DNA of 64,000 nt from positions 24,165 to 88,164 of the forward strand of contig RAYY01000023.1 in NCBI GenBank assembly GCA_003611875.1, read 5' to 3'. Positions 1 to 8,928 of the stretch are shown here, piece by piece (within the stretch, counting starts at the first letter, position 1; each line of letters opens with the position of its first letter). This DNA comes from a bacterium D16-56 (GTDB taxonomy: Bacteria > Bacillota > Clostridia > Lachnospirales > Lachnospiraceae). Position numbers and translations under genes: made by a program. Below the pieces are notes generated by a model. It was not told where the DNA came from. It saw only the letters and a list, made by a program, of their open reading frames with translations, and made no database searches.

Positions 1-1
1 G

Positions 2-280
2 AGCAAATACCATTTAAGCCGTCAGTTCAAACAGTTTACCGGTCTTTCCCTCTATCAGTTTATCATGAAGAAACGACTGACCATTGCCAGAAATATGCTG
101 ATGTATGGTAAAACCGTGACAGAAGCCTACACGGAATGCGGCTTTAATGATTATTCCAATTTTTTAAAGGCCTTTAAACGGGAGTTTGGCGAAAAACCAA
201 GTGATTTTATGAAAAATAAGGAAACTCTTAAAAGCATATCCGAGAACAAATATCCAAAAAACAAAAAGTCTGCCCAATAA
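2..280 (+). CDS. AraC-family transcriptional regulator, C-terminal fragment cut by window edge
   Basis: The reading frame is open from base 2, so the gene starts before the window; the ATG at 65 is internal. The visible 92 residues form the second half of an AraC/XylS DNA-binding domain: YHLSRQFKQFTG, then the second helix-turn-helix with CGFNDYSNFLKAFKREFGEKPSDF, the usual AraC signature. Such proteins bind two half-sites and commonly activate sugar or stress genes. The effector domain and target are outside the window, so the function cannot be narrowed. A bidirectional terminator separates it from the convergent ribosomal cluster. Confidence 0.9.
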   Translation, partial: SKYHLSRQFKQFTGLSLYQFIMKKRLTIARNMLMYGKTVTEAYTECGFNDYSNFLKAFKREFGEKPSDFMKNKETLKSISENKYPKNKKSAQ

Positions 281-289
281 CACAAAACA

Positions 290-309
290 GGGGCTGCACA
301 GGCAGCCCC
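290..309. terminator. Bidirectional terminator hairpin between araC-type gene and rplQ
   Basis: A perfect 8-bp stem (GGGGCTGC/GCAGCCCC) with a 4-nt loop lies between two converging genes. On the minus strand it is followed by TGTTTTGTG, a modest U-tract that suits the end of the ribosomal transcript. The plus side has only ATATAATTTCTT. Confidence 0.75.
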
Positions 310-360
310 ATATAATTTCTTATCGTCACCACAGCTCTGATCAGTGAAATCAAAACTGCC

Positions 361-897
361 TTATACCAACTCCAGAAGTACTTCCATAGCGCCGTCACCC
401 TTACGCTGACCGATCTTCACGATACGGGTGTAACCACCGTTGCGGGACACGTACTTTGGTGCAATCTCATCAAACAGCTTTGCAGGAAGATCCACAGACT
501 TGGTATTTTTCTTTCTTCCTGCCGGAGAAGCAGGAACCTCTGTCACATCGTACAAAACCTTCAGCATCTGCCGTCTCGCATGAAGTCTGGAAGGCTTATC
601 CTTCTTGATCTCCTTCTGAACCTCATCATAAACCGTTACTTTTCTGCCGTTTTTTTCCTCTTTGACTCTCTTGCCGTCCTTATCCTTGCGGGGAACCTTT
701 GCAGTGACAGTAACCGTCTCAAAATTGTCCTTCTCTTTTACTGCCATGGCAATCAGTCCTTCGGCAACCTTACGGATCTCCTTTGCTCTTGCCTCTGTGG
801 TACGGATTTTCCCATGATATAGCAAGGACGTAACCTGACTGCGGATCAATGCTTTTCTCTGACTGGAAGTTCTTCCCAGCTTTCTATAACCTGCCAT
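361..897 (-). CDS. rplQ: 50S ribosomal protein L17 with long insertion
   Basis: L17 of the large subunit, 178 residues. The N-terminal [17 protein letters not shown] and the C-terminal [20 protein letters not shown] are typical. The family is usually 115-130 residues long. Here about 40 charged residues (roughly 58-100) are inserted before LHARRQML, and about 20 more (117-138) before LPAKLFDE. The start at 897 is chosen over an upstream in-frame ATG at 912 because GGAGG lies 8 nt before it. Last gene of the alpha operon. A candidate promoter lies 120 bp upstream, so it may also be transcribed separately from rpoA. Confidence 0.97.
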   Translation of the reverse strand: MAGYRKLGRTSSQRKALIRSQVTSLLYHGKIRTTEARAKEIRKVAEGLIAMAVKEKDNFETVTVTAKVPRKDKDGKRVKEEKNGRKVTVYDEVQKEIKKDKPSRLHARRQMLKVLYDVTEVPASPAGRKKNTKSVDLPAKLFDEIAPKYVSRNGGYTRIVKIGQRKGDGAMEVLLELV

Positions 898-1018
898 TTT
901 ATTTTCCTCCATTTATCCGGAGTGCGGTTTGCGCCAATCGGTCTTATCAAACCACAACTTCCCATTTCTTTTTACATACCCGGCGCTGCATCATCGGCCT
1001 TACGCACCCGGCACAGAA

Positions 1019-1048
1019 AATATACTCGCAAGCATACCTATTTGTCAA
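1019..1048 (-). promoter_or_regulatory. Candidate sigma-A promoter for rplQ
   Basis: Minus-strand TTGACA (1043-1048), 18-bp spacer, TATATT (1019-1024) in the 221-bp rpoA-rplQ spacer. It would give a leader of roughly 115 nt before rplQ. The spacer is otherwise without a recognisable gene. Confidence 0.6.
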
Positions 1049-1133
1049 AGGATCAAAAACTATGCTGAAATTATGAAAGTATATTGGCAAAGCATTCAGC
1101 TCACGAGTATAACAGCTTTATTGTGAGAAAAAA

Positions 1134-2093
1134 TCATTCCTCACTGGGGTTTAATTGCAATCCCAGCTCTTTTAATTTGGCGAGAACCTCTTCCAAGGAC
1201 TTTCTTCCTAAATTGCGGACCTTCATCATATCCTCGGGAGTGCGGTTGCACAGCTCCTCCACAGTATTGATGCCGGCGCGCTTTAAGCAGTTGTAGGAAC
1301 GGACAGAAAGCTCCAGCTCGTCGATATTCATCTCCAGAACCTTCTCTTTCTCATTGTCCTCCTTCTCCACCATGATCTCGGCAGTCCGGGCGTTTTCAGA
1401 AAGGTCAATGAACAGATTCAAATGTTCACTTAAAACCTTTGCCGCCAGACTTACCGCCTCATCCGGAGCCAGCGTCCCATTGGTGTACACGTCTAAGGTC
1501 AGCTTGTCATAATCAATAACCTGTCCTACACGGCTGTTCTCGATCGTCATGTTAACCCGCTCTACCGGCGTATAGATTGAATCAATGGCTATAACGCCAA
1601 TAGGCAGTTCTTCATTCTTATTTTTGTCTGCGCTTATATATCCACGGCCCTTGGAGATAGTCAGCTCCATATAGAACTTACTGTCCGTACCGCCGCTTAG
1701 GGTGGCGATCACCTGCTCTGGATTCATGATCTCAATATCCGGATCCGCCTGAATATCAGCGGCAGTGATCACGCCCTCACCCTCAAACTCAATATAAGCG
1801 GTCTTAACCTCATTACTGTCACTGTTGTTCTTGATTGATAAGTTCTTGATGTTCATGATGATCTCAGTCACATCCTCCTTGACTCCGGGAATGGAACTGA
1901 ACTCATGCAAAACGCCTTCGATTTTTACCTGACTGACTGCAGCACCTGGCAGAGAAGAAAGCATAATCCTTCTCAGGGAGTTACCCAGTGTGGTGCCATA
2001 GCCCCTCTCAAGCGGTTCCACAACAAACTTGCCGTACTTCTTATCATCTGAAATTTCAACAATCTCAATGTTTGGTTTTTCAAAATCGAACAC
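1134..2093 (-). CDS. rpoA: DNA-directed RNA polymerase alpha subunit
   Basis: Alpha subunit of RNA polymerase, 319 residues, normal length. The N-terminal assembly domain (about 1-230) shows [20 protein letters not shown], and the C-terminal domain (about 245-310), which contacts UP elements and activators, shows [16 protein letters not shown] and [10 protein letters not shown]. The start codon is GTG, with AAGGAGGGG 9 nt before it. It lies in the alpha operon between rpsD and rplQ, the usual bacterial order. Confidence 0.98.
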   Translation of the reverse strand: MFDFEKPNIEIVEISDDKKYGKFVVEPLERGYGTTLGNSLRRIMLSSLPGAAVSQVKIEGVLHEFSSIPGVKEDVTEIIMNIKNLSIKNNSDSNEVKTAYIEFEGEGVITAADIQADPDIEIMNPEQVIATLSGGTDSKFYMELTISKGRGYISADKNKNEELPIGVIAIDSIYTPVERVNMTIENSRVGQVIDYDKLTLDVYTNGTLAPDEAVSLAAKVLSEHLNLFIDLSENARTAEIMVEKEDNEKEKVLEMNIDELELSVRSYNCLKRAGINTVEELCNRTPEDMMKVRNLGRKSLEEVLAKLKELGLQLNPSEE

Positions 2094-2146
2094 GATTATA
2101 GCCCCTCCTTTTGGGTTCGTCTATCGAGGGAAACTCCATCCTAAAC

Positions 2147-2740
2147 TTACTTAGAATACAACTCGACGATAAGCATTTCTTCTACCGGAACATCAATTTC
2201 TTCTCTGGTCGGCAGTTCCTTCACAACGCCGCGCAGATTTTCCTGATCCACGTCCAGCCATGCCGGGATCAGACGACCGCCGGTCACCTCCAGGACGGCC
2301 TTGTATCTCTGAGAAGACTTCGCTTTCTCCTTTACCTCAATCACATCACCTGCTTTTACCAAGTAAGACGGAATGTTGACACACTTTCCATTTACTAAAA
2401 TGTGCTTATGATCCACAATCTGGCGGGTCTCCCGTCTGGTGCGGCCAAATCCCATGCGGAACACCACATTATCCAGCCTTCTCTCCAACAGGATCAGCAG
2501 GTTCTCACCAGCCTGACCACCCATCTTCTCTGCCTTCGCATAGTAATTCCGGAACGGTTTTTCCAGAACTCCGTAGATAAATTTGGCTTTCTGCTTCTCA
2601 CGAAGCTGCATCCCGTACTCGCTTACTTTTCTGTTCGCTCTCTTCAGTTCTCTTTTTGACTTTTTGCTGATTCCCAAGCACATGGGGTCCAAACCAAGGG
2701 ATCTGCATCTTTTAAGAACAGGAACTCTATCTACTGCCAC
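2147..2740 (-). CDS. rpsD: 30S ribosomal protein S4
   Basis: S4, 197 residues, a primary 16S rRNA binder and small-subunit assembly initiator. The S4 RNA-binding domain is visible at about residues 88-150 ([29 protein letters not shown]). The N-terminus [16 protein letters not shown] departs from the common MARYTGP form and keeps only two cysteines, so a four-Cys zinc site is absent. Start is GTG with AGGAGG 8-9 nt upstream. Fourth gene of the rpmJ-rpsM-rpsK-rpsD-rpoA-rplQ series. Confidence 0.97.
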   Translation of the reverse strand: MAVDRVPVLKRCRSLGLDPMCLGISKKSKRELKRANRKVSEYGMQLREKQKAKFIYGVLEKPFRNYYAKAEKMGGQAGENLLILLERRLDNVVFRMGFGRTRRETRQIVDHKHILVNGKCVNIPSYLVKAGDVIEVKEKAKSSQRYKAVLEVTGGRLIPAWLDVDQENLRGVVKELPTREEIDVPVEEMLIVELYSK

Positions 2741-2755
2741 TTTTCGTACCTCCTA

Positions 2756-3157
2756 TTAAACTCTTCTACGTTTTGGCGGACGGCAACCATTGTGAGGAAC
2801 CGGGGTTACGTCCTTAATACTGGTTACTTCAATACCGCATGCGGAGAGCGCACGGATTGCTGCTTCACGGCCCGAACCGGGACCCTTTACCATAACGTCA
2901 ACAGACTTCAAACCATGTACGATAGCTGCTTTGGCAGCAGTCTCTGCAGCCATCTGAGCTGCATATGGAGTAGATTTCCTTGAACCTCTAAATCCCAGAC
3001 CTCCGGCACTTGCCCAAGATAAGGCGTTGCCCTGTACATCCGTCAACGTCACAATGGTGTTATTGAAGGATGACTGGATGTGTGCCTGTCCGCGTTCAAC
3101 GTTTTTCTTTACGCGCTTTTTCGTCACTTTTTTACCAGTGGACTTATTCTTAGCCAT
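2756..3157 (-). CDS. rpsK: 30S ribosomal protein S11
   Basis: S11, 133 residues, part of the platform near the decoding site. Diagnostic stretches are [32 protein letters not shown] and the C-terminal [15 protein letters not shown]. The ribosome binding site is weak (AAGGAAAGTAGG about 10 nt before ATG). It is separated from rpsM by a 181-bp spacer with several short inverted repeats, unusually long for neighbours in this operon. Confidence 0.97.
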   Translation of the reverse strand: MAKNKSTGKKVTKKRVKKNVERGQAHIQSSFNNTIVTLTDVQGNALSWASAGGLGFRGSRKSTPYAAQMAAETAAKAAIVHGLKSVDVMVKGPGSGREAAIRALSACGIEVTSIKDVTPVPHNGCRPPKRRRV

Positions 3158-3338
3158 TTTAAACTAACCTACTTTCCTTGATGTTGCCCTCTTTTTCAGG
3201 GCATAATAGTATACCTTCAGGTGATTCCTTTGATCTTGATTCACTGCACCTCCGGGAAAGCCTTCCCCGAAAGCCCTTGATCCCTGAATCTTGTTCCTGT
3301 TTTTAAAACATACAACTTGATTCGTGTGAATACTATCC

Positions 3339-3707
3339 TTATTTCTTCTTGTTCGCTACGGTCTTCCGCGGTCCCTTACGGGTTCTCGCGTTAGTCTTGG
3401 TCTTCTGTCCGCGAACCGGCAGACTTCTTCTATGGCGGATTCCGCGATAGCAGCCAATCTCCTGCAGCCGCTTAATATTCATGGCGATCTCTCTGCGCAG
3501 ATCACCCTCCACCACCTGACTGTCAGCAATCACTGCTGCGATCTTCCTGACCTCATCATCCGTCAGATCCTTGACGCGAGTGTCCGGATTCACGCCTGCT
3601 TCCGCCAGAATACGGTTAGAACTGGTTCTTCCGATCCCGTAAATGTAAGTCAGGCCGATCTCAACACGTTTCTCTCTTGGTAAATCAACTCCTGCTATAC
3701 GAGCCAT
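3339..3707 (-). CDS. rpsM: 30S ribosomal protein S13
   Basis: S13, 122 residues, small-subunit head protein contacting tRNA and forming bridge B1. Family motifs [33 protein letters not shown] and the C-terminal [20 protein letters not shown] are all present. RBS AGGAGGTG lies about 10 nt before the ATG. It follows rpmJ by 30 nt. Confidence 0.98.
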   Translation of the reverse strand: MARIAGVDLPREKRVEIGLTYIYGIGRTSSNRILAEAGVNPDTRVKDLTDDEVRKIAAVIADSQVVEGDLRREIAMNIKRLQEIGCYRGIRHRRSLPVRGQKTKTNARTRKGPRKTVANKKK

Positions 3708-3737
3708 TTGCGTCGTACACCTCCTGTTCTTCCTTCA

Positions 3738-3851
3738 TTAACCTTGTCTCTGCTTGTGCTTAGGATTTTCACAGATTACTCTGATACTGCCTTTGCGCTT
3801 GATGATTTTGCATTTCTCGCAAATCGGTTTCACTGATGATCTCACCTTCAC
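3738..3851 (-). CDS. rpmJ: 50S ribosomal protein L36 (zinc-binding type)
   Basis: A 37-residue gene easily missed because of its size: [20 protein letters not shown], then [17 protein letters not shown]. It has the C-x2-C..C-x4-H zinc-ribbon pattern of C+ L36. The start is GTG (3849-3851) with GGAAAGGAG 7-10 nt upstream. It is the first gene after a strong promoter at 3990-4018 and leads the alpha operon. Confidence 0.97.
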   Translation of the reverse strand: MKVRSSVKPICEKCKIIKRKGSIRVICENPKHKQRQG

Positions 3852-3864
3852 GGCAAATCACTCC

Positions 3865-3952
3865 TTTCCTCTAAGCTGTCCTGTTTTTAAGGACATACAG
3901 GGATACTCCTGAGTATTTCCTCTAAGCTGTCCTGTTTTTAAGGACATACAGG
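3865..3952 (-). repeat. Two direct copies of a 37-bp hairpin-forming repeat in the rpmJ leader
   Basis: Copies at 3865-3901 and 3916-3952 are identical over 37 bp with a period of 51 bp. On the minus strand each folds as TGTCCT-7 nt-AGGACA. A diverged third relative (TCCTGTTTTTAA..ACATACA) lies at about 3295-3315 in the rpsM-rpsK spacer. The copies sit in the transcribed leader between the promoter and the rpmJ ribosome binding site. Confidence 0.85.
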
Positions 3953-3989
3953 TACACTCCACCCTGCATCTTAACAAAGTTGCCATAAC

Positions 3990-4018
3990 ATTATATCACT
4001 GTCCACTTTTAAATGCAA
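3990..4018 (-). promoter_or_regulatory. Sigma-A promoter of the rpmJ/alpha operon
   Basis: TTGCAT (4013-4018), 17-bp spacer, TATAAT (3990-3995) on the minus strand. The surrounding bases resemble the rpsJ promoter at 17827-17855 (CTTGCATTT..GTGATA). This suggests that the six alpha-operon genes can be transcribed independently of infA and the upstream spc genes. Confidence 0.85.
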
Positions 4019-4090
4019 GCATTTTTTACTTTTTTTACCTTATTTCAGCCACAAAAAGTAACAATTCACGGTACAGCCAACAACGTAGCC

Positions 4091-4230
4091 TGAGCTGCTG
4101 CCTGTACCCCGGAAAACCCTAAAAGAACGTCGGCGCTTAACAAACTGAGACGCTTTTCTCAGTAAATTTAGCGTCCGCTGCGTTCTGTCCGAAGCGAAAG
4201 CACGTTTTCCGGGGTACAGGCAGCAGCTCA
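4091..4230. repeat. 140-bp nested inverted repeat between infA and rpmJ
   Basis: A perfect 27-bp inverted repeat forms the outer arms (4091-4117 and 4204-4230). Inside are a second pair (AGAACG/CGTTCT followed by CGGCGCTTAA/TTTAGCGTCCG) and a central hairpin ACTGAGA/TCTCAGT. The whole can fold into one long rod. No open reading frame or transposase is present. It begins 22 nt after the infA stop codon and may act as a transcript end, a processing site or a small non-autonomous mobile repeat. Confidence 0.9.
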
Positions 4231-4251
4231 GAAGGCCCCTTTGCTCTGCTT

Positions 4252-4470
4252 CTATTTATCTCTCCAAATAATCCTCCCCTTAGAAAGATCATACGGCGAC
4301 AGCTCAATCGTCACCCGGTCCCCCGGAAGAATCCGAATATAATTCATCCTCAGCTTTCCGCTAATATGTGCCAGAACCTGATGCCCATTTTCCAGCTCCA
4401 CCTGAAACATGGCATTCGGAAGCTTCTCCACCACGGTTCCCTCAATCTCAATCACATCTGCTTTTGACAT
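4252..4470 (-). CDS. infA: Translation initiation factor IF-1
   Basis: IF-1, 72 residues, an S1-like OB fold that blocks the A site during initiation. [48 protein letters not shown] and GRIIWRDK match the family end to end. The start at 4470 has AGGAGG 7 nt upstream and gives the normal length; an in-frame ATG 36 nt earlier is not used. It follows the KOW-domain gene in the spc operon and is separated from rpmJ by 400 bp. Confidence 0.97.
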   Translation of the reverse strand: MSKADVIEIEGTVVEKLPNAMFQVELENGHQVLAHISGKLRMNYIRILPGDRVTIELSPYDLSKGRIIWRDK

Positions 4471-4548
4471 ATGCTTACCTCCTGAATACGCAACGTATCT
4501 ATCCAACTATTCCTTAACTCACGGCCACAGAATTTTAATAGCAGGCAA

Positions 4549-4827
4549 TCATCCATGATTCTGCTCTCTGCACTTCACATAATCTCTCAGCCGGGTATAA
4601 ATCTCATCATCCGTCACAGGGAATCTTTCCACCACCAGGCAGTGCGCTGCCTGAATATGCTTTTTATTTTTCTTCTTCGGTTTTTCCTGGCATCTTCTCC
4701 TCCCATCTGCCAGAAAAACCCAATCCCCGTCCACAGACACAATAACATAGTACTGATCTTTATCATGTCCGGCAAGAGATCTTGCCGGACATCCTGGTTG
4801 ATAATCCATCCTGTTCACCGTCCTCAT
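4549..4827 (-). CDS. KOW-domain RNA-binding protein (L14e-like)
   Basis: A 92-residue basic protein between map and infA. Residues about 15-45 (ARSLAGHDKDQYYVIVSVDG, then DWVFLADGR) resemble the KOW fold of archaeal/eukaryotic L14e-type proteins, and a KPKKKNKKH basic patch follows. Clostridia commonly carry such a gene at this place; its role in the ribosome is not established. Its ATG overlaps the map stop codon (ATGA), implying translational coupling. A second possible start is Met7. Family call is by resemblance and context. Confidence 0.75.
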   Translation of the reverse strand: MRTVNRMDYQPGCPARSLAGHDKDQYYVIVSVDGDWVFLADGRRRCQEKPKKKNKKHIQAAHCLVVERFPVTDDEIYTRLRDYVKCREQNHG

Positions 4828-5576
4828 AGCCGGGACAAGATCTCCGGTTCTCCCCCTGTAATAAGAATCGTATTCTCATAATGGGCAGAAAGAGAACCGT
4901 CATCCGTCGCCACGGTCCAGTTGTCATCCAGCCATACTACATCCGCACGCCCCATATTGATCATCGGTTCAATGGCAAGGGTCATACCGGGACGCAGCCG
5001 TATCCCCTTGCGCTTTTGGGAAAAATTCGGCACCTCCGGATCCTCATGAAGGGCTCTGCCGACTCCATGCCCTACCAGATCACGAACCACCCCATAGCCA
5101 AAATGCTCTGCATATGCCTGAATTGCCGAGGAGATATCATTGAGATGATTGCCGGCTCTTGCATATTTGATTCCCTCAAAAAAACACTCTTTCGTCACCT
5201 GAATTAATTTCTCTGCTTCCGGCCGGATTTTGCCCACAGCATGAGTTCTTGCTGCATCGGAATGATATCCATTGTAGATCACCCCTGCATCCAGACTGAC
5301 AATATCCCCCTCGTGGAGAATCCTGTGCCGGTCGGGAATACCATGAACCACCTCGTCATTGACTGACACACAGATAGAAGCCGGATATCCGTTGTAGTTC
5401 TTAAAAGACGGAGCGCAGCCATAGCTGCGGATCATGCGCTCTCCTGCCCGGTCAATATCCAGGGTGGAGATTCCGGGCTTTATCATTTTCCCCAGCTCCT
5501 CATGAACCCGGGCAAGAATCCTCCCTGCCTCCCGCATCAACTCAATTTCTCTCTCTGACTTAATGGATACTGACAT
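4824..5576 (-). CDS. map: Methionine aminopeptidase, type I
   Basis: Removes the initiator methionine from nascent proteins. The 250-residue pita-bread fold has all five metal ligands: D96 and D107 (SLDAG..YHSDAAR), H170 (VGHGVG), E203 (AIEP) and E234 (HYENTI), plus H177 in the active site. It lacks the N-terminal zinc/SH3 extension of longer type I enzymes. It starts 3 nt after the adk stop codon and overlaps the next gene by 4 nt, so the three are tightly coupled. Confidence 0.97.
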   Translation of the reverse strand: MSVSIKSEREIELMREAGRILARVHEELGKMIKPGISTLDIDRAGERMIRSYGCAPSFKNYNGYPASICVSVNDEVVHGIPDRHRILHEGDIVSLDAGVIYNGYHSDAARTHAVGKIRPEAEKLIQVTKECFFEGIKYARAGNHLNDISSAIQAYAEHFGYGVVRDLVGHGVGRALHEDPEVPNFSQKRKGIRLRPGMTLAIEPMINMGRADVVWLDDNWTVATDDGSLSAHYENTILITGGEPEILSRL

Positions 5577-5579
5577 AAT

Positions 5580-6224
5580 TTACGCCCCCAGAACCGCTAC
5601 AATGTCCTGAAATACCTGATTCAGTTCCTTGGTTCCATCTACCGTCACCAGAATTCCCTGCCCCTTATAATAGTCGATCAAAGGCTGAGTCTGATCATGA
5701 TAGACTGTCAGACGCTTCTGAACGGTCTCCGGCTTATCATCATCCCGCAAAACCAGCTTATCCTGACATGCATCACACAAACCCTCTGCCTTCGGAGGAT
5801 TAAATTCGATATGATAGGTAGCGCCACACTTCAGACAAGCCCTTCTGCCTCCCATCCGAGTAACAATCGCCTCATCCGGCACATCCACATCCACTGCAAA
5901 ATCCATTTTTTCCCCGCGCTTTTCAAGAGCCTCTGTCAGGCTTTCCGCCTGCGGAATCGTCCGCGGAAATCCATCCAGCACGTATCCGTTCTCACAATCT
6001 GCCTGGCTGATCCGATCCAGCAGCATCCCAATGGTTACATCATCCGGAACAAGCTGCCCCTGATCCATGTAGAATTTGGCCTTCATTCCCAGCTCCGTGC
6101 CGCCTTTGATATTGGCACGAAAAATATCACCGGTGGAAATGTGCGGAATCCCGTACTTTTCAGCAATTTTCTTAGCCTGAGTACCTTTTCCTGCTCCAGG
6201 AGCTCCCAACATGATAATCTTCAT
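5580..6224 (-). CDS. adk: Adenylate kinase
   Basis: Interconverts ATP+AMP and 2 ADP. The 214-residue sequence starts with the P-loop GAPGAGKGTQ (7-16), has DGFPRT (NMP-binding) and a LID domain carrying a four-cysteine zinc site (C-x2-C..C-x2-C, CLKCG and CDAC), typical of Gram-positive enzymes. RBS AAGGAGGAGG. It lies between secY and map, the standard spc operon order. Confidence 0.98.
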   Translation of the reverse strand: MKIIMLGAPGAGKGTQAKKIAEKYGIPHISTGDIFRANIKGGTELGMKAKFYMDQGQLVPDDVTIGMLLDRISQADCENGYVLDGFPRTIPQAESLTEALEKRGEKMDFAVDVDVPDEAIVTRMGGRRACLKCGATYHIEFNPPKAEGLCDACQDKLVLRDDDKPETVQKRLTVYHDQTQPLIDYYKGQGILVTVDGTKELNQVFQDIVAVLGA

Positions 6225-6349
6225 TTTTTCCTCCTCCTTCTTATAAGGTTATGCCCCTCACTTACGCTCGGCAGCAAGTCATCGGAAGACAGCGAAACAT
6301 CGATCGCGTTTCATGCTTCCCTAAACATTCTATATGAAACCGTATAGCA

Positions 6350-6387
6350 GAAAAAGCTGCCGCCCATGATTCTCCTGCGCAGCAGCT
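6350..6387 (-). terminator. Possible attenuator hairpin after secY
   Basis: Minus-strand AGCTGC (6382-6387) pairs with GCAGCT (6355-6360) and is followed by a short U-run (TTTTTC). It lies in the 176-bp secY-adk spacer. It looks like a leaky terminator that would lower adk-map-infA relative to the ribosomal genes. The stem is only 6 bp and the loop about 21 nt, so confidence is limited. Confidence 0.45.
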
Positions 6388-6400
6388 CTCCCAGCTCATC

Positions 6401-7738
6401 CTAATCGTTTAAAAATCCCTTGTAATTCCGCACAATCACCTGAGACTCAATAGCCTTGATCGTTTCCAGAATTACACTGACAATAATAATCAGGGACGTA
6501 CCTAAAAATGACAGGCGGCTCACACCGAACACACCGGAAATCATAATCGGAATCACACTGATAATTATCAGCCCCACAGCGCCGACAAAAATAATATAGC
6601 TTAAAATCTTTTCCAGATATTCTGAAGTTGGTTTCCCCGGACGAATCCCCGGAATGAAACCGCCGGATTTCTTCATATTATTTGCTACTTCCAGTGGGTT
6701 AAAGGTAATGGACGTGTAAAAATACGCAAAGAGAACAATCAGCACAATATATATGATCAACCCTACGGAATACCAGGGCATCTCCGGACGGAACCAGGAA
6801 GAAGAATTAAGCATCATCAAAATCTTACCTGGAATTGTACTGTAATCCGGAGTAAAAAATTGTGCGATCACAACCGGAAATGACAAAATGGAAGACGCAA
6901 AGATCACCGGAATTACGCCGGCGGTATTTACTTTTAACGGAATATGAGAAGACTGACCGCCTACCATCTTCCTGCCTACCATCTTTTTCGAATACTGCAC
7001 CGGTATCCTGCGTTCACCATCCTGCAGATATACCACAAACACAACCATAGCTACTGCCACGGCCAGCATCATCAGCACGGCCACCACCTGCACGGCAATA
7101 ATTCTGCCGTTCATAAAGGTATTGTATAAGGTACTGACATCCTGGGGCAGAGAGGATACGATATTAAACAGCAATACAATGGAAATTCCATTTCCCACGC
7201 CCTTCTCCGTAATCCGCTCACCAATCCACATTAAAAATGCACTTCCCGCAGTCATCGTCAGCACAGCAATAATCACCAAAGAAGCTTTTCCTAAAAATCC
7301 CTGGTCGTTATAGCCAACCAGCAGACCCTGACCTCCGAAACCAACCGCCATAGCAGTAGATTCCACCAAAGCCAGCACTACCGTCAGATAACGGGTGTAC
7401 TCTGCAATCTTCTTCCTGCCATCCTCACCCTCCCGCTGCATCTCCTCCAGCTTTGGAATCGCAATCGTCAAAAGCTGCATAATGATCGAAGATGTGATAT
7501 ACGGAGTAATGCTTAGCGCCAATACAGACATGGAGGTAAAGGATCCTCCTGTCATGGCGTCAAAAAAGTTGAATGCATCGCCGCTCTGCTTTGCAAAAAA
7601 GTCTGCAAAATAGGAGGTGTTCACTCCGGGAATCGGAAGCTCCGATCCGAAGCGAATCACCACCAGCATCATGAAAGTATAAAGAAGCTTTTTACGTATC
7701 TCCTTATCCTTCCATGCATTTCGGAGTGTCTTTAACAT
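6401..7738 (-). CDS. secY: Preprotein translocase subunit SecY
   Basis: Channel subunit of the Sec translocon, 445 residues with about ten membrane helices. MLKTLRNAWKDKEIRKKLLY, the RFGSELPIPGVN start of TM1, the plug-region GG..F, and RGKPT- and EVANNMKKSGGFIPGIRPG-type cytoplasmic loops identify it. The ATG comes one base after the rplO stop codon, with AGGTGAT as ribosome binding site. Confidence 0.98.
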   Translation of the reverse strand: MLKTLRNAWKDKEIRKKLLYTFMMLVVIRFGSELPIPGVNTSYFADFFAKQSGDAFNFFDAMTGGSFTSMSVLALSITPYITSSIIMQLLTIAIPKLEEMQREGEDGRKKIAEYTRYLTVVLALVESTAMAVGFGGQGLLVGYNDQGFLGKASLVIIAVLTMTAGSAFLMWIGERITEKGVGNGISIVLLFNIVSSLPQDVSTLYNTFMNGRIIAVQVVAVLMMLAVAVAMVVFVVYLQDGERRIPVQYSKKMVGRKMVGGQSSHIPLKVNTAGVIPVIFASSILSFPVVIAQFFTPDYSTIPGKILMMLNSSSWFRPEMPWYSVGLIIYIVLIVLFAYFYTSITFNPLEVANNMKKSGGFIPGIRPGKPTSEYLEKILSYIIFVGAVGLIIISVIPIMISGVFGVSRLSFLGTSLIIIVSVILETIKAIESQVIVRNYKGFLND

Positions 7739-7739
7739 A

Positions 7740-8180
7740 TTAGATCACCTCGCAGGTTCCACCTAAAGCCTCAATCTTTGTTTTTGCACCCTCGCTGAAT
7801 GCATCTACTTTTACGGTCAGCTTTTTGGTTAATTCTCCATCACCAAGAATCTTGACGCCGTCTCTTGGATTCTTGATGATACCGCACTCCATCAGGGACT
7901 CTACCGTAACCACTGCATCATTATCAAAACGCTCCAGGGCGCTTACATTGATTGCTACGATTTCTTTAGTATTGCGGTTTGTAAATCCTCTCTTTGGAAT
8001 ACGGCGGTACAGAGGCATCTGACCACCTTCAAATCCGGGTCTTGGAGCACCGGAACGGGCTTTCTGACCCTTATGGCCCTTACCGGCAGTTTTGCCGTTG
8101 CCTGAACCATGACCGCGCCCTCTCCTGAAATTATCGCTCTGTTTGGAGCCGGCAGCCGGTTGTAAATTCGATAAATCCAT
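7740..8180 (-). CDS. rplO: 50S ribosomal protein L15
   Basis: L15, 146 residues from [14 protein letters not shown]. The glycine/arginine-rich N-terminal tail ([20 protein letters not shown]) and the [18 protein letters not shown] motif are diagnostic. A GTG one codon upstream (8183) is also in frame; AAGGAGG fits either. The ATG gives the usual family N-terminus. Confidence 0.97.
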   Translation of the reverse strand: MDLSNLQPAAGSKQSDNFRRGRGHGSGNGKTAGKGHKGQKARSGAPRPGFEGGQMPLYRRIPKRGFTNRNTKEIVAINVSALERFDNDAVVTVESLMECGIIKNPRDGVKILGDGELTKKLTVKVDAFSEGAKTKIEALGGTCEVI

Positions 8181-8206
8181 CACATTGCACCTCCTTACTT
8201 CGGTAG

Positions 8207-8389
8207 TTAGACTTCTTCTACTTTTACCAGATGTTTCACATGCCAGATCATGCCTCTGACAGCATCATTATCCGGCAGCTCAACGGTCTTATTAAGCTTT
8301 CTAAGGCCCAAAGCCTCCACCGTCGCCCTGTGCTTAGGAACTGCCCCGATGGGGGATTTGACTAATGTCACTCTTAACTTCTCTGCCAT
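8207..8389 (-). CDS. rpmD: 50S ribosomal protein L30
   Basis: L30, 60 residues: [40 protein letters not shown] and [14 protein letters not shown]. The start at 8389 has GAGGAG 7 nt upstream; an in-frame ATG 30 nt earlier lies inside the rpsE 3' end and would give an atypical extension. Confidence 0.97.
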   Translation of the reverse strand: MAEKLRVTLVKSPIGAVPKHRATVEALGLRKLNKTVELPDNDAVRGMIWHVKHLVKVEEV

Positions 8390-8402
8390 TTTATTCTCCT
8401 CC

Positions 8403-8912
8403 TTAGCCCACAATCTCATCTACGGATTTGCCGCGCAGTCTCGCATACTCCTCCGGAGTTTTAAGCTGGGTCAGTCCCTGAATCACGGCAAGAACCACAT
8501 TGGTTTTATTGTTGGAACCTAAAGACTTGGCACGGACATTCTTGATTCCAGCCAGCTCCAGCACGGCACGAGCCGGACCGCCTGCGATGATACCAGTACC
8601 TTCCGGGGCCTTCTTCATCAGTACGCTGGAACTGCCGAACTGAGCAAGAATGTCATGGGGAATACTCTGGTTCTCATCTACCGGAACTTCCACAAGATTC
8701 TTGGCTGCAGCCTCTTTTCCTTTGCGGATAGCCTCCGGCACCTCTCCGGCCTTGCCTAAGCCTGCACCTACATGGCCGTTGCCGTCGCCAACCACTACCA
8801 GAGCAGAGAATCTCATGGTACGGCCGCCTTTAACGGTCTTTGATACACGCTTGATTGCTACTACATTGTCATTTAACTCTAACTGACTTGCGTCAATAAT
8901 TGTACGCTTCAT
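8403..8912 (-). CDS. rpsE: 30S ribosomal protein S5
   Basis: S5, 169 residues, involved in decoding fidelity. The N-terminal double-stranded-RNA-binding-like domain ([20 protein letters not shown]) and C-terminal [19 protein letters not shown] segment are clear. RBS GAGAGGAGAGC. Followed closely by rpmD. Confidence 0.98.
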   Translation of the reverse strand: MKRTIIDASQLELNDNVVAIKRVSKTVKGGRTMRFSALVVVGDGNGHVGAGLGKAGEVPEAIRKGKEAAAKNLVEVPVDENQSIPHDILAQFGSSSVLMKKAPEGTGIIAGGPARAVLELAGIKNVRAKSLGSNNKTNVVLAVIQGLTQLKTPEEYARLRGKSVDEIVG

Positions 8913-8928
8913 GCTGCTCTCCTCTCTA

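Noticed and set aside
4091..4230. Insertion sequence remnant
   Set aside because: No transposase fragment and no evident target duplication; kept as an unexplained repeat.
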